Below are positions 43,793-55,660 of a stretch of DNA of 64,000 nt, one piece after another. Made by a program: the position numbers and the translations under genes. The notes beneath the pieces are model-generated. The model had not been told where the DNA came from and did not search any database. It was given only the letters and a program-made list of their open reading frames with translations. The stretch's first letter is position 1, and every line of letters starts with the position of its first letter. Origin of the DNA: Poa pratensis (taxonomy: Eukaryota; Streptophyta; Magnoliopsida; Poales; Poaceae). The DNA lies in assembly GCA_947311845.1 (NCBI GenBank), contig CAMZMU010000071.1, forward strand, positions 17,726,578-17,790,577, written 5' to 3'.

Positions 43793-46700
43793 ATGGCGAG
43801 CACAGGCGAGCAGAACTCCGCAGCGGAGGCAGCAGCGGCGGCGGCAGCAACTCCGAAGGCCGCGACAGGATCTAGATCTGTACCGTCAGCGGCGACGAGC
43901 CTCACGCCGTCGACTTCTTCTCTCCCCGCCACAGATATGGGTGGGGTATCTTCATCTTCTCCGGCACCGGCGGCGCCCACCACCCCTGCGTCCCCCTCCT
44001 ATCCTTTGACATCCATGGCTTCGGCGGAGGCCGAGCCTGCTGCCGCCCTAGAGGTTCCCGCCGGCGAGGCGCAGGTCGAGGAAGAGGAAGTGGCGGAGCT
44101 TGGCTCCCGCTACTGGCTGCCATCATGCGTGACGGAAGAGTACTTGAAGGAGCTGAAGACGGATTCCTGCCGCCCAAGACAGAGTGCACTTGGCGGGTAC
44201 CCTGCGACGAAGCGGTCCCTAACCCCCAAGACGGAGAGAGGGTGGTTCTGGCTTCACACCTCCTCCGCGGTATGACTCTACCGCCCTCCGCTTTCTTTTC
44301 CGCCGTGCTCAAGCACTATGGGCTGCAACCACACAACATTGCACCCAACAATATTTTAGTGCTAGCCAGCTTCCAAGCGTTATTTGAGGGCTACTTAGGT
44401 ATAGTTCCTCCAGTAGAACACTTCAAGTACTGCTTCTTGTGCCGCCGGCAAACCATACCAGGCGGCCAGCTGGCAACGTGCGGCAGTGTCACTTACAACT
44501 GCCGCCAAGGTGACTGGTATCCAAAGATCCCGTACATCGAGTCGGTGAAGAATTGGACCAGCACTTTCTTTTACTGCAAAGACATCCCTGCACCCGGCAA
44601 CACGGTGGGGATTCCTGCCTTTGTCAATGGTCCGCCAACCTACAAGGCTTGCTGGACAGAGAAGGCAGCAACCACTTTGCCAGAGGAACACCGCCTTGCT
44701 TTTAGGCGGATTGAGTTCCTGACCAAGACCATGGAGCCTCCCCGCCTTGACGGAGTTGACACCGTCCTGTGCTGGCTATCAAGGCAGATCATGCCGCTTC
44801 GCCATCGTCCTTTGAAGATGTGCGAATACAAGGCGTAGATGACCAGCACAGGCAACACCACTCTCGATGAGGGAGTGTTGCTGTATCGGATGAGAGAGCT
44901 CATCCAGCCCAAGCAGATAAAGGCGGCCGAAGGCGTCGCCATGTTCATCCGTGACAATCCAGCCCCAGAGGTAAGCCGGAGCTTCCCTGCATGCATTCGA
45001 TTATTATATCTATTTTGTTACTGGATTGACGGTGTGTTGTCTTTAGCTGAAGAGCTTGACGGACGCCGACTTGGCTCCGAACTGGTACGATCCTGGGACC
45101 AGCAAGACTAGGAAGCGCAAGATTGGCGGCCCTTCTTCCACCAAAGATTTGGAGAAGAAGAAGAAAGCAGCCGTCACTGCTGAGGCGGAAGATGAAACCT
45201 TGGGGAGCAATGTCCCCACAAAGCGGTAAATAAGCTTTCACCTTGCTAACTTGCCATTTGTTGCGCATTTGCTAACTTGCTTTTGCTTTACTCACAGCGT
45301 AAAGCCCACCATAGCCAAGCTTCACTCCAACATAAAGATGGCTGCCGGCCGAGCCAAACCACCAAGATCCTCCCCAGCCACTGCCCCAGCCACCCCTGCC
45401 ACCAACATTCCCGCAGTTTTCTGCCCGGGAACATTTATGGCGGACAATGTGGTGATGACTGGTGTTGCGAAGGCGGCTGCGGAGAAAGCGGCAGGCAAGA
45501 AATCTACTGCCGGCGTCTCTTCGTCAAGAGTGGCTGAAGCTCCGGCTAGTGATGCCGCCCGCTTTATTGCCATGAAGCGAGAAGCGGCGGACGAGACGGG
45601 AGAGAGCATTGGCGCGATCGGCCATGGACTTGGCGGGGGAGTAAAAGATGTGCGGCAGACACTAAGGACCTTGCGCGAGGGCACCAGCAACTGGTACTCG
45701 CACACGAAGGAACTCCACGGTCTTCTTCACGAACAACTTGAGGTATGAATAACCCATAGTCACAGCTCCCGAGCACTTTGGCGGCTAAAAAAAAATTAGC
45801 CTGCGGAGTGATCTTTTGACTATGAAGCTTAACATTACCGTTGTTTCGCCTGTCTTTTTTAGGCTACTCTTGCCTCGAACCTAGAGCTGTTCCGTGCTCA
45901 GGAGAAGAAGGTCAAGGAGTGCCACCAACTTCAGCAAGATATCGAGCTGAAGGACGCCCAGATTGCGAGTTTGGAAGAAGCTCGCAAGAAGGATGAAGGT
46001 GACAAATCGCTTTGCCTTCGTAACATCTGCCAACTTCCTGTTTTTTCCTCCGACAAGTATTTTAGTCAGATTTTTCCATGCTTTTTGTAGAATTGCTAAA
46101 CACTGCACAAGATATTCTCAAGAGCTCAACTGACATGCAAGCTTTGATTAACGAAGCTACAGATCTGGCCAACGAGGTCATGAAACTGAAGGCGGATCAC
46201 GCCAAGGAGCTTGAGGCGCGAGACATGGCGCATGCCACCGCAGTAAGCAAGTTGACGGACCAGATGAAAATTTTGAGCGACAACCTTGCCGAGGTGACAA
46301 AGAACTCTTAGCGTCAGCAGGAGAAGCATGCCCAAGTCGTCCGGCAAGCTAAAGAGACACTTGCCGGCCACCTGGACGAGATCAATGCCATCCACGAACA
46401 CGTCCTTGGTAACGATTCTGCCCCTCGTGTCATTTGAGGACTTGAGTCATTTGCTGTGTTGCTAACCATACACTGGAATTTTTTGCCTTGCAGTGCCGGC
46501 TACCCTCAGTGACAACGAGGATACCTCTCCCCGCCTTGCACGCATTCTGAAAGTTGGTGAGATAATCACCAGTATTCTTGGCGTAGGCAAAGCTATTGCC
46601 GCCAAGTTCTTCCCACACGAGCACAGCGATCCCATTGTCCTCGAGGCGGTGCCCGAGGTGATTAAGAAGGCGACCCACGAGCATGAGAATGTGCTACGTT

Positions 46701-47057
46701 CTGCCACCTGCGACGGCGCAAAGGTGGCACTCTCACTGATGGCTGCTTGGTACCCGGAGGCTGACATGCACCAGGGGACGGAGTTCATGCCTTTTAATAT
46801 GGCCAGGCCATTGACCCAAAAAAGCTGGCTGCTCTGTCTCCAGCTACGCGACCCGGTTTGCCAACATGGTGGACTTCTGGCTGTTCAACAAGGGGCATCC
46901 CGATCCTCATCTCGCAGCAGCCGAAACCTCCTTGGCGGGTGAAGGCGAAGTCCTGGCTGACGAGCACGGCCCTCAGGATAACGGAGCCAGCCCCAAGGAT
47001 GCCGGTGTCAGCCCCCAGGACCTCGAGACGGCTTCCCCCAAGGCGGCAGTACCTTAG
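43793..47057 (+). pseudogene. Tat2 antisense multi-exon gene (PF04195-like), broken
   Basis: Lies antisense to Tat2 pol, like the gene in the array. Exons by GT-AG signals: 43793-44970, 45045-45225, 45298-45742, 45863-45998, 46091-46408 and 46494-47057. Exon 1 starts MASTGEQ and is Ala/Pro-rich, then carries the gypsy-type transposon block (GERVVLASHLLRGMTLP, FEGYLGIVPPVEHF). Exon 2 is basic (KTRKRKIGG); exons 4-5 are coiled coil; the last contains LMAAWYPEADM, which parallels MSWYELIDL in the array gene. Defects: a frameshift near 44155, TAG at 44836, TAG at 46309-46311 and a frame change near 46840. Shared layout with the array gene argues for common descent and past selection. Confidence 0.68.
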
Positions 47058-47604
47058 GCTTCCTCCCCTGCAAGTGATGCACAAATAGATGCGTTAAACT
47101 GTTAACACGAAAAAACTTGTTCTATTCTGGGATGTACATATTTTTGTTGGGCCTAACTTTATGCTACACTTGGTGGTAGGCTTATTTAAGTGGACCGCCT
47201 TAAAATGTATCTGTCTTATGTGTTTAGCTTTTTCATATGTTGGCGGAACCTCATCTCAGTTACTTTAGATGTGCCAACCGGGTGTAATACCAATTAGTTT
47301 AGACACAGAGACCAAAGCCGGCATGTTGATGCCAACGACATATTACTAGGTGACTCACACAGAAACAAACAGATAGTCATACAAGGCGGTGCAAAGGTTG
47401 TTTGCTTAGGTTTTAGCCGGCAGACGGCAAATGTCAAAAAAGTTGTAACCACTAGCACGGAGCAAGAAAAAATTTGGGTAACCTTTGACATAACAGATAT
47501 ATGATTGCAAGAAAAGACAAAAGATGGCATGATCTCAAAGCGGAATGAGCAAACCACAGACTTTTATTTCATAATCATATAGTACTTATTATAATTAAAA
47601 ATTG
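47058..47604. other. Spacer between Tat2 pol and antisense gene
   Basis: About 0.55 kb of AT-rich DNA where the two genes converge; no ORF of note. It is equivalent to 19706-20314. Confidence 0.5.
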
Positions 47605-50600
47605 CTAAGTGTAAAAAGGACGTAGCTGCTCAATGTTCCAAGGCCGCTTTGTTTCCTCGTACTTGTCGTTGACATTCCTTTTGTGCTTACAGCCTCTTTT
47701 CTTCTTGTATCCGTCTCGTATGTCCACCAAGTAATAGGAACCATTAAGCAGTACCTTGCTGACCACAAAGGGTCCTTCCCATGGCGGGGATAGATTATGC
47801 AAACCCTTCATGTCTTGGATTAGGTGGAGAACCAGGTCACCTACTCTAAAACTGCGTTGTCGCACTCTTCGACTGTGGTAGCATCGCAGATTTTGCTGAT
47901 AGATGGCGAATCGTGCGATGGCAACGTCTCGTTCTTCATCAAGTAGGTTTAGGCCATCATGTCTTGCATCTTCTGCGTCTTCTTCGACGTAGGCTTAAAT
48001 TCTGGGGGAATCGAACATCATATCGGATGGCAACACTGCTTCTGCGCCATAGACTAAGAAGAAAGGAGTAAACTTGGTTGATCTGTTTGGGGTTGTGCGC
48101 AAACTCCAAAGGACAGATTGCAACTCGATCATCACCCAAGCCCCAGCTGCCCTGTGCAATGGTACTTCGAGGCGAGGGTTTAGCCCTTGTAGGACCAAAC
48201 CATTTGCACGCTCTACTTGACCGTTTGCCTGGGGATGCGCCACGGAGGCCAAATCCAGCCGGATGCCATGTTGGATGCAGTATTCCTCAACTTCGCCCTG
48301 CGATAAGTTTGTGCCATTGTCGGTGATAATGCTATGTGGCACCCCGAATCGAGATATTATTCCCCACAAAAAATTGGCGGCTGTGGCGCCGTCAAGCTTT
48401 TTGATAGGCTTAGCTTAACCCATTTGGTGAACTTGTCTACAGCCACAAGCATATGTGTGTAGCCACCAGATGCCGTCTTAAATGGACCAACCATGTCCAA
48501 GCCCCAGACCGCGAAAGGCCATGTGATGGGTATTGTTCTAAGTTCCTGAGCCGGCATGTGTGGTTGTTTGGCATATAGTTGATAGCCCTTGCATCTTTTG
48601 ACGATATCCTCTGCATCTTCTTTAGCTGTCAACCAGTAAAAACCTCGCCGAAAAACTTTGGATACAAGTGAGCGGGACGAAGCATGATGTCCGCAAACTC
48701 CATCATGTATCTCATCCAACAGGTTCCTGTCTTCATCTGGTGAAATGCAATGTTGGTAGGCTCCAGTAGTGCTATGCTTGTACAATTCACCTTTGATAAT
48801 CATAAATGCCTTAACTCTTTTGATGATTTGCCTTTTCAATACCACATCATCTGGCAACTCCTGATTGATCAGGAAGTCGAGGTATGGTGTCGTCCAATCC
48901 GGCTTCACCAAGTAGACGGCATATCTTGCGTCGCCTACTGGTTCTGCCGCTTCTAGGTCGAGGAGGTCTGCTCCTTTTATCGACGGCTTGTAGAGGTGTT
49001 CCAGGAAAACATCCTTTGGAACCTTTTTGCGCTCGGACCCAAGTCTAGCAAGTGTGTCTGCCGCCTCGTTTTGAGTCCTTGGGATGTGGCGGACTTCGTA
49101 TCCTAGGAAGCATTTGGCGAATTCGTCAACAGTAGCCCGGTATGCCGCCATTGTTTTGCTTTTTGCATCCCATTTGCCACGTATCTGCTACGCAACCAGG
49201 TCTGAATCTCCGTAGCAGAGGACGTGTTGGACGCCCAAATCCTTGGCGATGTGTAAACCGTGAAGGAGTGCTTCGTATTCGGCAACATTGTTTGTTGCTT
49301 TGAAGTGTACCTGTAACACGTAGCTTAGCTTGTCTCCTTGCGGGTTTCTTAACACAACACCAGCCCCCGAGCCCAGAAGCATCTTTGATCCATCAAAGTG
49401 CATACTCCAATATTCTGATTCTGGGAGAGGTACTTCATCCATGGCTTCCGTTCAGTCTCCGACAAAATCTGCTAAGGCCTGAGACTTGATGGCATTTCTG
49501 GGTTTGTATGCGATGTCGAAGGCGACGAGCTCAATGCCCCATTTGGCGACCCGGCCTGTTGCATCCGTGTTGTTAATTATGTCACCCAGAGGTGCCTTGC
49601 TCACCACAGTAATTGAATGTTCCTGAAAGTAGTGCCTCAACTTCCTGGCGGCGTAGAACACGCCATAGACCAACTTCTGGTAATGTGGATAACGCTGCTT
49701 TGACGCGGAAAATACTTCACTGATGAAGTAGACGGGACGCTGCTCAGGGGCGTCAGCTGCTTTCGCCTTGCGCTCCACAACCATGACTGCGCTGATAACC
49801 AAGTTGGTTGCCGTGATGTAAAGCAGCATTGGCTCCTCTGTACGAGGTGCTGCGAGGATTGGGGCAGTCGTCAATGCTACCTTAAGCTGTTGCAAGGCAG
49901 CATCTGCTTCGTCTGTCGACTCAAAGTTGTCAGATTTCTTCAATGGCTGGTAAAGAGGCATGGCCTTTTCACCAAGGCGGCTAATGAAACGACTGACGGC
50001 AGCTACTGAGCCGGCTAGGCGCTGCACGTCCTTCAGGCATGTGGGCCGGGATATGTTGAGAATTGCCTTGTTTTTTTCTGGGTTGACCTCAATTCCTCGT
50101 TCGGAAACGATAAAGTCGAGCAATTTGCTGGCAGGAACTCCAAAAACGCACTTCTTTGGATTGAGTTTCATCTTATATACCTGAAGGTTGTCGAAGGTTT
50201 CTCTTTAGTCGTCAAGCAAATCAGCCTTCTTTCGAGACATGATGGCAATGTCGTCCACATAGACGTGCACATTGCGGCCAATCTGTTCGTTCAGGCATCT
50301 TTGCATGCATCTCGGATACGTTGCGCCGGCATTTTTTAGGCCGAAGGGAATCGTGATGTAGCAGAAGGTCCCGTAGGGTGTGGTGAACGATGTTTTTAGC
50401 TGGTCTGATTCCCGCATTTTAATTTAATGGTACCCGAAGTACGCGTCCAAAAAGCACAGCAGCTCGGATCCGGCTGTGGAGTCTATGACCAGATCTATAC
50501 GTGGTAAAGCAAAGTGGTCCTTAGTACAGCACCTGTTCAAACCGGTATAATCGATACACATCCTCAGCTCTTTATTAGGTTTCGGAACCATTACAGGATT

Positions 50601-50851
50601 TGCCAACCAATCGGCATGCACCACTTCCCTAATGAACTTCGCCTCCTACAGCTTGATGGTCTCCTTCCTATCGTCTGCCTTTTCCTCTCACCATAGCGTC
50701 TTATTCCTTGCTTCACTGTCTTGGCTCCTTTGTAGACATTAAGAGAGTGCTCGCCAAGTTCCCTAGGTACACCTGGCATGTTGGTGGACGACCATGCAAA
50801 GATGTCCCTATTCTCGCGCAGGAACTCGACGAGCGCTTTCCTATTTGTCAT
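47605..50851 (-). pseudogene. pol: Tat2 pol, degenerate
   Basis: Read from 50851: FLRENRDIFAWS, reverse transcriptase in three frames (LANPVMVPKPNK; YVDD near 50260; MKLNPKKCVFGVP from 50171), RNase H, archaeal-type RNase H (FDGSK, AEYEALL, GDSD at 49442-49188), integrase and a tail ending EQLRPFYT. Defects include frame breaks near 50640, 50420, 50190 and 48400, stops near 49445, 49190 and 47998, and a Cys-to-Tyr change in the integrase zinc finger (RCKGYQ). An ATG at 50851 overlaps the gag-pro stop by a few bases. Non-functional. Confidence 0.85.
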
Positions 50852-53800
50852 TTAAGCCGGATCCGATGGTGACTTGCTTGGAGCTGTCACCTGATGTCAG
50901 ATCCACCTTCTTCATTTCTTCGGAAGCCTTGAAAGTCTTCTTTGCCTCGGCTGTCTGCACCTTTTCCGGCAACTGCGACGTATCAGTTTCCTTTTTCAGC
51001 ATGGCTAGCTCCTCGGCGTGGAGGACTGCCTCAGTGAAGGCGGCATTACCACGTTCACACTCCTTCGCTTTCTTGAAGTTGCCATTGACGGTAATGGTAC
51101 CGTTGGGTCCAGGCATCTTCAGCTTACTGTAGATGTAACAGGATCTCGCCATGAACTTGGCGAAAGCTGGCCTTCCAAAGATGGCGTGGTAAGCACTCTT
51201 GAAGGGGACTACTTCGAACCGGATGTGTTCAGTGCGATAGTTTGCCTCCGGTCCGAAAGTAACCTCAAGCTTGATGCTTCCCATGGATTTGGCTTGCTTT
51301 CCCAGCATGATACCATGAAACTTGACCTTGCTATAATCAAGATGGCTCTCCGTCAAGTTCATGCGCTTCAAAGTGTCCTCATATAGGATGTTTAGGCTGC
51401 TGCCTCCATCCATCAACACCTTGGTCAGTCTGAAGTTGTCGACAATTGGGTCGACGACGAGGACGTACTTGTCGGGGTGCGGCACGTGGTCTGGGTGATC
51501 TTCCTTGTCCCATGTAATTGGCGCTTCGGACCAGTCCAAGTATTGGGGAACATCTGGCACCATGGCGTTGAGCTCACGTAGTTTCGCCTTTTCTTCTTTT
51601 GCCGACGGAGTTCCTAGGAAACAGACCAACTGGCCGTGTATTTTGGGGTACTTTTTCTCCTTGCGTGGTGGCTTGGGGTCCTCGTCCTCTGACATGGAAA
51701 CTGCTTCACCGTCGTCTTCCTTCTTTGCCTTCTCAGCTTTCTTGCTCTTTTTTGGCTTCCAGCCAACGTCGGGGTCCTTCTTAAAGTCGTCCATAAAGCG
51801 GCATTCTCCCAGCGTGTGGTTGACCTTCCCGAGTGATGCGTGGATGGGGCAGGGCAAAAGCTTCGCCTGTTCGTAAGTCATGCGGTTTTTGCTAGGAGCG
51901 ATGCCCTTGCTTTTCCACTTGCGATTGCCGCCTTTGCCTTCGAAGGCGGCGGCAACCTCGTTGGATGGTCCGGCTTCCTGGGGATCCTTGCGCTTGTGAC
52001 TCGCACGTCTATTTGGCGCCATGGCATGGGTACCGTCAACATCGCGTGCATCGTCGTCCGCCTGAGCGTACATGGTGGCAAACTCAAGCATGACCCCGAG
52101 GTCTTTGACCTGCATGCGTACTAGCTTGTGTCTAAGACTTGAGCCTTTTAGTATGCCTGTGGTGAAGGCGTGGATTGCTTGGTTGTCGTCGACGTTCTCG
52201 CAACTTGCCTTTGTCTGGATCCACCTTGCCAGAAAAGCCGTCGCAGTTTCATCTGGCTTCTGCACACAGCGCGTCAGATCGGTACACGTGTTAGGTCGCT
52301 TGTATGTGCCCTGGAAGTGTTGGGTGAAGACCCGTTCCATGTCAAGCCAGCTATGAATGGACTTCTCTGGGAGGTTTTCAATCCATCTTCGGGTTGTGCC
52401 CTCCAACATGAGGGGGAGAAAACGAGCGGCGACTAGGCCATTGCCCCGGCAATCTGGACTGCCAACGCATAGTCCGATAACCCTGAGTTTGGTTTGTCCG
52501 CTCCGTTGTACTGTGGGCAGCTTTTTGACACTGATGTCATGTCCCTAGGAACCTGAACGTTGCGGATGGCTAGGCCAAAGCACTCGGGGCCGAGGTATGA
52601 CTCTTCTTTTCCCGCCTTTATGTCATTGAGACGATGTCGTGCATCTTCCGGATCGAGCTGCCTGTTGGATATGTCGGCATGAAGCTTATCCTGCGCAGCC
52701 CAGCTTTTGCTGCGCCTAGGCTCGTTATTGTGCACCTGACCTCCGCTTTCGCACCTGGGCGCTGGCGGTGGGGAGCGTGTTCGGTCCCTGCTTCTCCTTG
52801 GTGGTGGCGCATTATCGCGGTTGCCGCCACTCCTTGGCGACTGTTGGTTGCCCCGATTGCCGCCTTCCTCTCTCCTAGGCGATGGAGGGGGCGCTTCATC
52901 GCGCCTGTTGTCGGTGCGGGACGCTTCATCTCGCTGCCTCCTGGGAGGCGGCGATTTCCGCGGTTCCTTATCCTTGTCCTTTCCCTTCCCATGGCTGCTG
53001 GAGCCAGATGGATCCTCAGGATTGCCGCCAGCAGCTGCCTTGCAAGCATTGGATTTGGACTCCAGCCTTCCTCCACGTGCATCCGCCTGGTCAGCACGAG
53101 AATCAGCCCGTGCCTGCTGCTCCAAAGCCTTGTAAGCTAGGACAGAGGCATAGTAGATCTTTTCGTCCTTGTCGTAATCGTCGTTGTTGAGGATGTCTAA
53201 GGCGGCCACAGTGTTAAGGACAGGTACTCAGGATTACATCGCCGTTTTTGTCCTTCCGCTATGGAGCCGATGCCCACTCGAAACCAAGTCGTTGTGCAGG
53301 GGACTTGTACTCCTCGGGAGACAGATCCTGATTTTGCAAGGTGCTTTTCTTTTTTGGCGGTGGCACTTTTGATTTGGCCACCGGCGTAGTCGTGAAGAGA
53401 TTTTTCCTGGAGGTTATCTTGGCGTTCTCCACCTTGGCCTCCTTGATCAGGTTCAAAACTTCGTCTTGCTTCACTTGGAGGTTCCTGGTTTGCTCCACTA
53501 TGATTGTGCAGAGCTTTTCCAGGTCAGCCGGAGCCGTCTTTTCGTTGACCGGCGTGTTCAAGACTTCGGCCAAGAAGGCCATGTCTTCTCCCTTGCCGGC
53601 GTCCTTGCTGCATCCGCGTCTCTCCAGGATCTTCTTCTTAGGAGCAGGCGGGGGCTCCATGCTTGGCAGGTTGCCGTCCAGCGCGGAGGCTCTGGCGGCA
53701 TCTGCCGCTTTAGCTGGATCCGTGTCGGTAACCTCAGCCACAAAGGCCTGCTGCATGGTTGCTGACGAGCCTGTTTCCGCCTCTGAAGGCGGCGGTTCTG

Positions 53801-54336
53801 GTGCGTTGAAACATTTTTGAACCTTTTACTCAAACATGCTCACAGAGTCTTCTTCGAAGTCAGAATCTACGTTGACTGGAACAGTAGATCTGGATCCGGC
53901 ATCTGACATCGTATCATCCTAGAGTGCAGGAAGGCTCGATTCAGGATCGTTGCTCTTCGGCTGGGAGTCGAATCCCAGTCCGGCAACACCACAGAAGTGG
54001 AGATCGGAATCCGTCGACTCCAGGGAGAAGGCGGATTCATATCCGTCTTGCATGTAGTCGAACTCCAGGTGGTGAGTGGGCGAAAAGACGGTGTGATTCC
54101 TTGGGAAGCCCATGGCCTCCGGCGTGAACCCGATGAAGATCTCGTGCTCGCCAATTGGGACGAGCGTGTAGGCGAGGAGTCCATCTTTCACCGGCATCCA
54201 CGTTGCGTCGTCTTGTACGTAGCCGATGGAGCCGAAGCGCGATGAGCGGCCGACGGCGATAGTATCGCCGATGCCACCAAGTATTCCCACGTCGAACATG
54301 ACAGCCGACGCCTTAGGCCCCACGGTGGGCGCCAAC
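50841..54336 (-). pseudogene. gag: Tat2 gag-protease, degenerate
   Basis: The frame starts with a Met in the LTR end and passes through the PBS (HRQLAPTVG), then VGILGGIGDTIAVG; a stop at 53919 ends the first piece. Later pieces: 53756-53259 (Lys/Ala-rich), 53209-52433 (Arg-rich, ending in the start of the gag domain, QYNGADKPNSGLSDY), and 52409-50841 with the rest of the gag domain (RRWIENLPEKSIHSWLDME), a basic linker, and a protease with MDGGSSLNI and GRPAFAKF. It stops at TAG 50843-50841 in the same sequence context as the array gag stop. Confidence 0.78.
54317..54334 (-). other. Primer-binding site of Tat2
   Basis: Minus strand TGGCGCCCACCGTGGGGC, the same 18-mer as 12861-12878, two bases from the LTR. 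Confidence 0.85.
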
Positions 54337-54359
54337 TGTCGGTGTATCGGCATTCTTGA
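54337..54359 (-). repeat. Tat2 5' LTR remnant, 23 bp
   Basis: Matches the first 23 bp of 42745-43254 and then breaks into the solo-type LTR. Confidence 0.75.
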
Positions 54360-54536
54360 ATTTCTGGAATTTTTCCAGATTTTTCCGAGAAATTTGATTT
54401 CTGCACAAAAACATGACACCAAGGCAATTCTGCTGAAAACAATGTTAGTCCGCATTAGTTCTATTCAAAACATGCAAATTAGAGGAAAAACAACAGCAAA
54501 AGTGTTTGGGAAAGTATATACGTTTTGGACGTATCA
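54360..54536 (-). repeat. Solo-type LTR, part 2
   Basis: Its minus strand begins TGATACGTCCAAAACGTATA, a typical Ty3 LTR start in Triticeae. TSD TCTGC follows at 54537-54541. Confidence 0.7.
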
Positions 54537-54541
54537 TCTGC

Positions 54542-55647
54542 CACCGAATTTAGCCGAATGGTTGCCATACTAGTGAAGATTTTGAAACTGATATTAAGGA
54601 GGTAGATGTATATTTCTGCATCAATAACTTTAGGTAAAAAATGATCTCCCCAAAATTTAGGCGACACAACTCTAGTTTTCCAGCATGCAAGTCGTCGAAC
54701 ATATATAGGAGGTCAGTCTTAATGACATCCCAAAAGTTTTGATAAATCTCTGTTGGGAAGCCATCTGGACCTGGTGCCTTATTATGCTCCATTTGGAAAA
54801 CCGCTTTTTTTACTTCTTCCTCGGTAAATGGGGAAGTAAGATAGATGTTTTCCTCATTAGATACTTGGGGGATAACATCTATGCGAGACTCATGAAGGGT
54901 AAAGTTCCCTTCCTCTGGATCCCCGAACAGACCTTTATAATATTTTATGATATAATTTTTCACCTCCTCTTGTCCGTGGATCAATGCCCTCTTTTTCATG
55001 TAAAGAATGAATAAGCTTATTCCTATGTTGCCATTTACAACATTATGGAAGTATCTTGTATTAGAATCTCCTTCAAGAATAAATTGAGCTTGTGACCTCT
55101 GGTACCATTTGAGTTCCTCTTCACGTAATAGGCGTGCTATCTGTGCATTTGACAGACTTTTTAGTTCAATCTCTAGCGCAGACAACGGTTGCCTTTCTGT
55201 GATTTCTTTGAGTTCATCAATAATGGCAGAGAATCAAGCCTTTTCTTTTTTTCAGTATACCGCTGGTGTGCCGTGCCCATCCTCGAATGAATGTACACAT
55301 ATTGCGTATTGTGTTGTTCCATCTTTGGATAGGAGTACTACTAGCCACAGATTTTGACCATACCCCTTTAACCAGCTCATCAAAACTGTCTTGATGTAAC
55401 TAACCCAATTCAAATTTAAATTGGTGTTTATCATATGGTTTTGACTTTAATACGTTCTAACGTGTGTACCATCACCAATGGGCATTTAGATTCCCAATCA
55501 GTGTCCATAATTACACGATCCAACTTTTCGGCGGAGAGCTATGTGTTCAAGGATACCCTTTCGTCCATCTCAATTGTCCCTTTCACCTCCTTAGTCATTT
55601 TTCTATTATACAACATACTTAATGATGACACATATGAATTTGAAGAT
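54542..55647 (-). pseudogene. LINE-A ORF2, endonuclease end and RT start
   Basis: Read from about 55647: part of the endonuclease (KLDRVIMDTDWESK near 55530), a linker with KGVW and the IRGW block, KWYQRSQAQFILEGDSNTRYF, EEEVKKAVFQMEHNKAPGPDG, and NISFKIF/RLNSVAD at 54542. Frame changes and stops are present (for example near 55240 and 55390). Together with 41486-42413 it forms one L1-type ORF2 split by the solo LTR/Tat2 insertion. Upstream endonuclease sequence is not seen, so the copy is probably 5'-truncated. Confidence 0.82.
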
Positions 55648-55660
55648 AAATATTAGCTCA
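55648..55660. repeat. LINE-B target duplication, left
   Basis: AAATATTAGCTCA here and AAATATTGGCTCA at 58492-58504 (12 of 13 match) bracket LINE-B. Confidence 0.65.

Larger units (their letters stand above)
42745..54359 (-). mobile_element. Tat2: second, degenerate Ty3/Tat-lineage element, minus strand
   Basis: Minus-strand order: truncated 5' LTR (54359-54337), PBS (54334-54317), gag-pro, pol (to 47605), spacer, an antisense gene (plus strand, 43793-47057), 3' LTR (43254-42745). It has the same PBS and gene order as the Tat array but much diverged proteins, so it belongs to a related, older family. Many frameshifts and stops. The 5' LTR keeps only 23 bp, so a deletion also removed host LTR sequence and the right-hand target duplication. 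Confidence 0.87.
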
